Assembly: GCF_013343715.1 (NCBI RefSeq)
Contig: NZ_JABUNR010000008.1
Location: 146,801 to 210,800, forward strand
Source: Mesobacillus harenae
GTDB taxonomy: Bacteria > Bacillota > Bacilli > Bacillales > Cytobacillaceae
Length of the DNA stretch: 64,000 nucleotides
Direction of reading: 5' to 3'
Notes under the pieces: model-generated
What the model saw: only the letters and a program-made list of their open reading frames with translations
Database searches by the model: none
Told to the model about the DNA's origin: nothing
Part shown: piece by piece, positions 59,216 through 64,000 of the stretch
Numbering within the stretch: position 1 is the first letter of the stretch
How the letters are laid out: each line of letters starts with the position of its first letter
Program-made: the position numbers and the translations under genes

Positions 59216-59998
59216 TTATTTATTTATTGTTTCCTGCTCTTTTTCAGTCGGGCTTTTCTCATTCTCTTTTGATGGTAAAGGCTTTTTTAGCAAATGAACA
59301 ACGTAATTAGTTATATTTTTAAAATTTTCTTCTATGACTGCTGTAATATAAGAGGCTCGCTCATACAAAATGGACCTCAAGCTGTCAAGCTGCCTGGATA
59401 TTTTTTCTCCTTCTGCATCATGTTGATCGAACCTTTCCATTATCGTCTGATGGTAAACGTCCTGAAGACTTAGCTGTCTGGAAATTTGTTCGTTCATTTC
59501 TTCTTGCTTTTTCAGCTGGTCAAGCAGAGAAGCTGAAACATGCTCATGATCCTGAAGCTTACGAAATATATCCCTTATAAAGTTCTCCTGAATATTCAGC
59601 TGGTTTAGGATTGCTGTATTGGCCAGTTCCCCTTGTTCAAAGTTAGTAAGAAGAGTTTTATTATTACTTTCCAGATCAGTTAGTTTATTTATTAAAGTAA
59701 CTGATGTTAGCTCTTGTACCTTCATATTGTCCAAAACCTTAGTTGAATAATCCTCCTGTGTACCTAACTTAGAAAGTAAACGGCTAAAATGTTGATTTTG
59801 ATTGTAATGGTTATCCTTAAGTGAAGCCTGGAAGGATTCAACGGAGTTTGAAAGTTTTTTATTAAGGACCTGCTGGTCATTCAAAATTTCATTTAAATAG
59901 CTGAGCCGAAAGACTTTTTGTTGATTGGAAAGATCCCGTTCATTAACTGAAGACTTATAGACACCAGGTGTTTGTTTATTGTTTACGAATAACGGCAA
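59216..59998 (-). CDS. Coiled-coil protein of unknown function, 260 aa
   Basis: A repetitive helical protein. Segments such as LNEILNDQQVLNKKL, LLSKLGTQEDYSTKVL, LINKLTDLESNNKTLL and LNQLNIQENFIRDIF repeat a pattern of about 20-23 residues, suggesting an extended coiled coil from residue 30 to 215. The C-terminal part is basic and then acidic. No family is recognised. The gene is divergent from yteA. A surface or spore structure is possible, but that is a guess. Confidence 0.65.
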   Translation of the reverse strand: MPLFVNNKQTPGVYKSSVNERDLSNQQKVFRLSYLNEILNDQQVLNKKLSNSVESFQASLKDNHYNQNQHFSRLLSKLGTQEDYSTKVLDNMKVQELTSVTLINKLTDLESNNKTLLTNFEQGELANTAILNQLNIQENFIRDIFRKLQDHEHVSASLLDQLKKQEEMNEQISRQLSLQDVYHQTIMERFDQHDAEGEKISRQLDSLRSILYERASYITAVIEENFKNITNYVVHLLKKPLPSKENEKSPTEKEQETINK

Positions 59999-60163
59999 TG
60001 CTTACACCTCCTTCACAAGATAATAAATTATATTATGAACGGGCTAGCCGTTTTGGTCCCCGGCTACAAGCCCAAACAATCTGAAAGACACTTTTTACCT
60101 TTCATGAGAAGGCAGCATCTGGCGAATAATACAATAAAACCTTTAGGAAGGGAGCAGGTTGAC

Positions 60164-60919
60164 TTGTTAACAAACGAACAGCTTGGCAAATTGCGTTCAC
60201 AGTTATCCCATGCTAAACAAGAACTGGAAGAGCACTTTAAGCATAATGATAACTTTGATATGGAAATGGGACATTACCATGAATCATTAGGAGAACTTTC
60301 AAGTTATGATAACCATCCGGCAGATGAAGGTACTGCACTTTATGAACGGGAAAAAGACTTGGCTTTAAATGAACATGCAGAATATGAATTATCTAACATA
60401 AATCATGCACTAGAAGCAATTAAAAATGGCTCATATGGGATATGTGAAACATGTGGAAAAGAAATACCTTTTGAACGTTTGGAAGCCATCCCGCAAACCA
60501 GCTTTTGTCTTGACCATACACCTGACCGGACCATTTCCACTAACAGGCCTATTGAGGAAGGCGTATTAATGCCGCCGTTTGGGAAGTTCGACAAAGATGA
60601 ACAGGATGAAAATGTTGGTCTTGATTCTGAAGATAGTTGGCAGGAGGTTGCTTCATATGGAACTTCTGAGACACCTTCGGATTTTGCATATCCTCCTGAT
60701 CACTATAATGATATGTATAATGAATCTGAGGAAAGCATCGGCTACGTTGAGGATTATGAAAATTACATTGGCACAGATATAGAAGGAAAAGAAGTTACCG
60801 TTTACCCGCATAGGCAACATGAGAAATATGAGGAAGAGCTGGATGAGGAAGACATTATGACTTCCTTTGGCGACCTCCCTGCCTTTGAGCATGACCCTTA
60901 TGTAGAGAAAAAGGATTAA
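60164..60919 (+). CDS. yteA: YteA-like DksA/TraR zinc-finger protein
   Basis: From the TTG at 60164 the protein begins LLTNEQLGKLRSQL, matching the YteA start. GGGAGCAGG precedes it. The middle has CETCGKEIPFERLEAIP, where CxxC plus a later Cys form the DksA/TraR-type finger. The acidic C-terminus (DIEGKEVTVYPHRQHEKYEEELDEE) is a family hallmark. In Bacillus YteA is linked to sporulation. The frame upstream of 60164 reads through, but has no ribosome binding site. Confidence 0.85.
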   Translation: MLTNEQLGKLRSQLSHAKQELEEHFKHNDNFDMEMGHYHESLGELSSYDNHPADEGTALYEREKDLALNEHAEYELSNINHALEAIKNGSYGICETCGKEIPFERLEAIPQTSFCLDHTPDRTISTNRPIEEGVLMPPFGKFDKDEQDENVGLDSEDSWQEVASYGTSETPSDFAYPPDHYNDMYNESEESIGYVEDYENYIGTDIEGKEVTVYPHRQHEKYEEELDEEDIMTSFGDLPAFEHDPYVEKKD

Positions 60920-60929
60920 TACTTCGAAG

Positions 60930-60962
60930 GACAATGCCGCAGTAAGGCGTTGTCTTTTTTTT
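60930..60962 (+). terminator. Terminator of yteA
   Basis: GACAA-TGCC/GGCG-TTGTC stem followed by eight T. Confidence 0.75.
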
Positions 60963-61011
60963 ATTATAAATGCTAAAATAACCCCAAAAGAACGTATCGG
61001 GAGTGGTGAAA

Positions 61012-61416
61012 ATGTGGAAAGAATTTTTATCAAGTATTGGTTTCGGCAGTGCGAAAGTGGAAACGGTGATTGCAAAGGAAGTTTACAAGCCTGGAGATAC
61101 AATTAAGGGCGTGGTAAAGATCCATGGAGGGAACACAGAGCAGACCATAAATAAAATTACGTTAAGTCTATATACATCATTGGAGGAAACGAGAGATGAC
61201 AGTGACTTTTCGTTTATTGATGAAGAATGCCGCCATGTTGAACTTGGAAATATTGGAACAATCCATCCTGGAGAGCAACGGTCTATACCTATTCAAATAC
61301 CACTTTCAGCAAATCATCCGATAACAAAGGGTAATCTGAAAACCTTTCTTAGAACGAGCTTGGGAATTCCTCAAGCTGTTAATACAACCAGCGAGGACGA
61401 AATTATCATAAGTTAA
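61012..61416 (+). CDS. Short Spo0M-family protein (arrestin-like)
   Basis: The 134 residues match the N-terminal arrestin-like half of Spo0M (FGSAKVETVIAKEVYKPGDTIKGVVKI, then LGIPQAVNTTSEDEI). Spo0M in B. subtilis is about 258 residues, so either the C-terminal half has been lost or this is a single-domain family member. No second-half remnant lies downstream. The ATG at 61012 follows GGGAG. Confidence 0.75.
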   Translation: MWKEFLSSIGFGSAKVETVIAKEVYKPGDTIKGVVKIHGGNTEQTINKITLSLYTSLEETRDDSDFSFIDEECRHVELGNIGTIHPGEQRSIPIQIPLSANHPITKGNLKTFLRTSLGIPQAVNTTSEDEIIIS

Positions 61417-61869
61417 CCAGAATGAAGTTAGCTTGAAAGGGAAAGGCATGATTTGAAGAAGGCTGAAACTATGACAAGAAAAGTAAACCTGCAAGCAGCG
61501 AACCCATCAATCGAACCCGGAACGGATACCTCTTCGCAGCTTGAAAAAAAAAGCTACCCAACAAGAAGTAGGAAAGGAACTTTGATGAAAATGATCCTAG
61601 CTAAAAACCCTGTTTATGGGTTTTTTATTTTAAAGAAAATTAGGATTGATTGCTGATGTTAAAAATTAAACAGGAGTCCAAATTGCGAGCCCCCAACAAT
61701 CTATTCCTATTTTCTTCGTTGGGGAATATTTTAGGAGCCAACTTAATGCCTGTGATAGTACCTCATCCCTAGGAAAAAGCGAGCTCCTTGGAAGGAAATC
61801 ACCCCCTCAGGTTAAATTAAACCAATGTCTAAGAAAACCGCCTTGGAAAAAGATTAAGGAGCTAGAAAC
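61417..61869. other. Region between spo0M and yihY
   Basis: 453 bp. A TTG-initiated frame (61453-61656) overlaps a terminator-like hairpin and is not believed. A hairpin AAAACCC-N7-GGGTTTTTT lies at 61602-61630. No other gene is seen. Confidence 0.45.
61602..61630 (+). terminator. Rho-independent terminator
   Basis: AAAACCC/GGGTTTT stem with T run. Confidence 0.6.
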
Positions 61870-62775
61870 TTGGGAAAAGGAGAGATAGGTAAAACGTTAA
61901 GACAGAGGCTGGGAGTTGTGGACATGAACAAATTGGTATTTTATGGTAAAAGGCTAATGAAAGAAATGAAAGAAGACAGGGCAACTGGACTTGCTGCCCA
62001 ACAGGCATACTATTACATGCTTGCAATTTTCCCGCTGCTAATCCTCGTGTTATCAATCATACCTTATTTTTCGATTGATCCGAGCAGAGCAGTAGGGTTT
62101 GTAGAAGAATATATGCCTTCAGAGTCCGCAGAGATGTTTTCTGATATAATTGTCAATATTGTTAGTGAACGGAATGGCGGATTATTAACCTTTGGTATTT
62201 TAGGGACAATATGGTCTGCTTCTAATGGGGTTAATGCCTTTATGAGAGCAATGAATATAGCTTATGGGGTGGAAGAATCAAGGTCATTTATAAAAGCCCG
62301 CCTTGTATCCATACTGCTTACTTTTGGACTGATCGTTTCATTAATTGTTGCTTTAGTTCTCCCCGTATTTGGTGGGGTCATTCTTGAATTTATAAAGGGT
62401 ATTCTTCATGTACCAGATAATATGCAGATCATTTTCCAGATATTAAGGTGGCTGCTTGCAGTGACAGTGATGGTGTTAGTTTTATCTGTCTTATACAAGA
62501 TGGCACCAAACAAGGACTTCCCGTTTAAGCATGTTTTTCCTGGGGCCATTACTGCAACGATATTATGGCAATTAGTTTCACTAGGATTTTCTTATTATGT
62601 AAGTAATTTCGGTAATTATTCGGCTACCTATGGCAGCTTAGGAGGGGTTATTATCCTGATGCTTTGGTTATTTTTGACTGGACTGATCCTTGTGCTTGGC
62701 GGAGAAGTGAATGCTATTTATCACCGCCATACAAAAGATTCAGAGCATTATGCCGAGGAGACTAAAACTTATTAA
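61870..62775 (+). CDS. YihY/BrkB-family membrane protein (YfkH-like)
   Basis: The 301-residue protein has about six membrane segments. The family marks are GLAAQQAYYYMLAIFPLLILVLSI near the N-terminus, then IWSASNGVNAFMRAMNIAYG. The LWQLVSLGFSYYVSNFGNYSATYGSLGG stretch follows near the end. The biochemical role is unknown, despite the old RNase BN name. The TTG start at 61870 is set by AAGGAG eight bases upstream; an ATG at 61924 is an alternative. Confidence 0.88.
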   Translation: MGKGEIGKTLRQRLGVVDMNKLVFYGKRLMKEMKEDRATGLAAQQAYYYMLAIFPLLILVLSIIPYFSIDPSRAVGFVEEYMPSESAEMFSDIIVNIVSERNGGLLTFGILGTIWSASNGVNAFMRAMNIAYGVEESRSFIKARLVSILLTFGLIVSLIVALVLPVFGGVILEFIKGILHVPDNMQIIFQILRWLLAVTVMVLVLSVLYKMAPNKDFPFKHVFPGAITATILWQLVSLGFSYYVSNFGNYSATYGSLGGVIILMLWLFLTGLILVLGGEVNAIYHRHTKDSEHYAEETKTY

Positions 62776-62791
62776 TAGTTAATACCTTCAG

Positions 62792-62818
62792 CTCCGGTTT
62801 GAAAACCGGAGTTTTTCC
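62792..62818 (+). terminator. Rho-independent terminator
   Basis: CTCCGGTTT/AAACCGGAG stem followed by TTTTTCC. Confidence 0.85.
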
Positions 62819-63046
62819 ATTTAAGACTGCCAATTTATGATTGGCAATATCACCCTTTCTTTTATACAATAGAAACAACTCTTTTGTGCCTGGCCTAATT
62901 ACGAATCTACACGTATATAAGAACTGGGTATCGATTTTTCAGGAATAACGATTAAATCAAATTTATCCAAAGCACTAACAGAAGGAAACCTTGTTTCTTA
63001 GATCAGTTTGATCAGTAAGAAAACTTGATATTGAGGGATTGGTAAA

Positions 63047-63814
63047 ATGAAAATAGTACTCGTTAAAGGCGTTGCAATAGGTAAAGGAATTCCGAAAATT
63101 TGTGTACCTATTGTCGGGGAAACAGTTCAGCAATTGCTTGAAGAAGCGAAGCTGTTAAAAACTATCGATGCAGACCTCGTTGAGTGGCGTGTTGATTTTT
63201 TTAAAGAGGTTAGAAATATCGAAAAGGTCATTTCTGCTTTAGCTCAACTGCATGACATTTTAAAAGAAAAGCCGTTAATCTTTACTTTTCGCAGTGCCAG
63301 AGAAGGTGGACAGACAGAAGTAAGTTCCGACTTTTATTCTGCTTTAAACAAAGCTGCAGTCCGTAGTGGGATGGCGGATATCATAGATGTTGAGCTATTA
63401 AGCGATGAGTCCGTTGTAAAAGAATTGATCGAATATGCACACTCTTTTAATGTATATGTAATTCTCTCCAATCATGATTTTCAGCAAACACCATCTAAAG
63501 ATGAAATCATCAAAAGACTTAGAAAAGCACAGAGTTTGGAGGGGGACTTGCCTAAAATTGCGGTTATGCCATCAAACAGTTCAGATGTTATCACGCTGCT
63601 CGATGCAACGCAAACGATGAAGGAGCAGTATGCAGACAGGCCAATTATAACCATGTCAATGGCCGGTACAGGAGTGATCAGCAGGTTAGCAGGAGAAGCT
63701 TTCGGCTCTGCGGTTACCTTTGGCTCAGCCGCCGCTAAAGCCTCTGCACCAGGCCAGATCGATGCCGGTGAACTGCGCAATATTCTATCAATCCTGCATA
63801 AAAGTATTAATTAA
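63047..63814 (+). CDS. aroD: 3-dehydroquinate dehydratase, type I
   Basis: AroD dehydrates 3-dehydroquinate to 3-dehydroshikimate in the shikimate pathway through a Schiff base. The 255 residues match type I. DLVEWRVDFF holds the substrate-binding Glu and Arg. LSNHDFQQTP holds the catalytic His, and LPKIAVMP the Schiff-base Lys. GSAAKASAPGQ near the C-terminus closes the site. GAGGGATTGG precedes the ATG. It is a single gene with its own terminator. Confidence 0.96.
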   Translation: MKIVLVKGVAIGKGIPKICVPIVGETVQQLLEEAKLLKTIDADLVEWRVDFFKEVRNIEKVISALAQLHDILKEKPLIFTFRSAREGGQTEVSSDFYSALNKAAVRSGMADIIDVELLSDESVVKELIEYAHSFNVYVILSNHDFQQTPSKDEIIKRLRKAQSLEGDLPKIAVMPSNSSDVITLLDATQTMKEQYADRPIITMSMAGTGVISRLAGEAFGSAVTFGSAAAKASAPGQIDAGELRNILSILHKSIN

Positions 63815-63821
63815 AAAACGA

Positions 63822-63855
63822 AAAAAGCCCCTAATCCTAGATAGGGCTTTCAGTC
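63822..63855 (+). terminator. Terminator of aroD
   Basis: AAAGCCC/GGGCTTT stem with a 12-nt loop. Confidence 0.7.
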
Positions 63856-63878
63856 TGCAGATAAAAGGGGTTCGGAAT

Positions 63879-64000
63879 GTGAACTAGGCCCCATATTTCG
63901 GACACTTTAATAAAAAGTGCCTATGCTGCTAATAAATGATCCCGGTATTGTACCGGGGTCATTTTCTTTAATCCCCATTGATACCGTTGACAGTTATAAT
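63879..64000 (-). mobile_element. IS3-family insertion sequence, one end only
   Basis: The minus-strand frame ends in the IS3 OrfB (IS150-like) C-terminal signature, and the terminal segment near 63879-63915 (ATTTCGGACAC) resembles an IS3 inverted repeat end. The element continues past the window. Confidence 0.7.
63921..64000 (-). CDS. IS3-family transposase OrfB, C-terminal fragment
   Basis: Read on the minus strand the last codons give QRYQWGLKKMTPVQYRDHLL and then two Ala before the stop. This is the typical end of IS150-group DDE transposases. The rest of the gene lies outside the window. Confidence 0.8.
   Translation of the reverse strand, partial: YNCQRYQWGLKKMTPVQYRDHLLAA

Noticed and set aside
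61453..61656. Plus-strand 67-codon frame after the Spo0M gene
   Set aside because: It runs through a terminator hairpin and does not continue Spo0M.

Overview
The window comes from the chromosome of a spore-forming, low-G+C Firmicute of the family Bacillaceae. The evidence is Bacillus-type gene neighbourhoods (ykoN-ykoP-ykoQ, odhAB, trpBA, modAB), many small sporulation proteins (Sda, YjcZ, SplA, YteA, short Spo0M, YhfH), strong AGGAGG-type ribosome binding sites with frequent TTG and GTG starts, and two dispersed repeat families of a kind common in Bacillaceae. No rRNA, tRNA, CRISPR array or prophage was seen. An IS3-type element is cut by the right edge.

Layout. 1-1.6 kb: end of the tryptophan operon (trpB partial, trpA). 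1.7-5.1 kb: a methyltransferase, hypothetical genes and mnmH, the tRNA 2-selenouridine synthase. 5.6-9.8 kb: odhAB (2-oxoglutarate dehydrogenase). 10-16 kb: small housekeeping and hypothetical genes. 16-18 kb: bioY with two BirA-type operators, then a CcdA-like membrane protein. 18-22 kb: pflBA (pyruvate formate-lyase and its activase) behind an Fnr-type box, then a cupredoxin. 22-29 kb: nrnB, a D-Ala-D-Ala carboxypeptidase, modAB, ykuS and an ABC-F ATPase. 30-36 kb: a SCO protein, yjcZ, fnr, and divergently a periplasmic-type nitrate reductase cluster (napA, napB, napD and an iron-sulfur protein). 37-48 kb: an MFS permease, a decayed and repeat-rich stretch, the ykoN/ykoP-ykoQ region, a Cu/Zn superoxide dismutase-like protein, splA, an erythromycin-esterase homologue and a degenerate 0.9 kb region. 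48-54 kb: a membrane nuclease, a NarL-family two-component system and a PAS sensor kinase. 54.5-56.6 kb: a formate dehydrogenase catalytic subunit read through an in-frame UGA. 56.7-64 kb: an RsbR paralogue, a LysM/3D wall protein, spore-related genes, a YihY membrane protein and aroD.

Main result. The formate dehydrogenase at 54504-56585 appears as two reading frames separated by a single TGA. The TGA sits exactly where the molybdenum-ligating Cys or Sec belongs. It is followed at once by a bacterial SECIS hairpin with a 6-bp stem and a GGTCT loop. I read it as an intact selenoprotein, which is unusual for a Bacillus-type genome. mnmH, a second selenium user, lies in the same window.

How the genes work together (inference). 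Pyruvate formate-lyase makes formate. The selenocysteine formate dehydrogenase could oxidise it, and the Nap system could use nitrate as electron acceptor. ModAB supplies molybdate to both molybdoenzymes. Fnr, which carries the Bacillus-type C-terminal CX2CX4C cluster motif, probably switches on pflBA and nap: both have an Fnr-type box 32-33 bp from a candidate -10 element, the geometry of a class II activated promoter. The selA, selB, selC and selD genes must lie outside the window if this reading is right.
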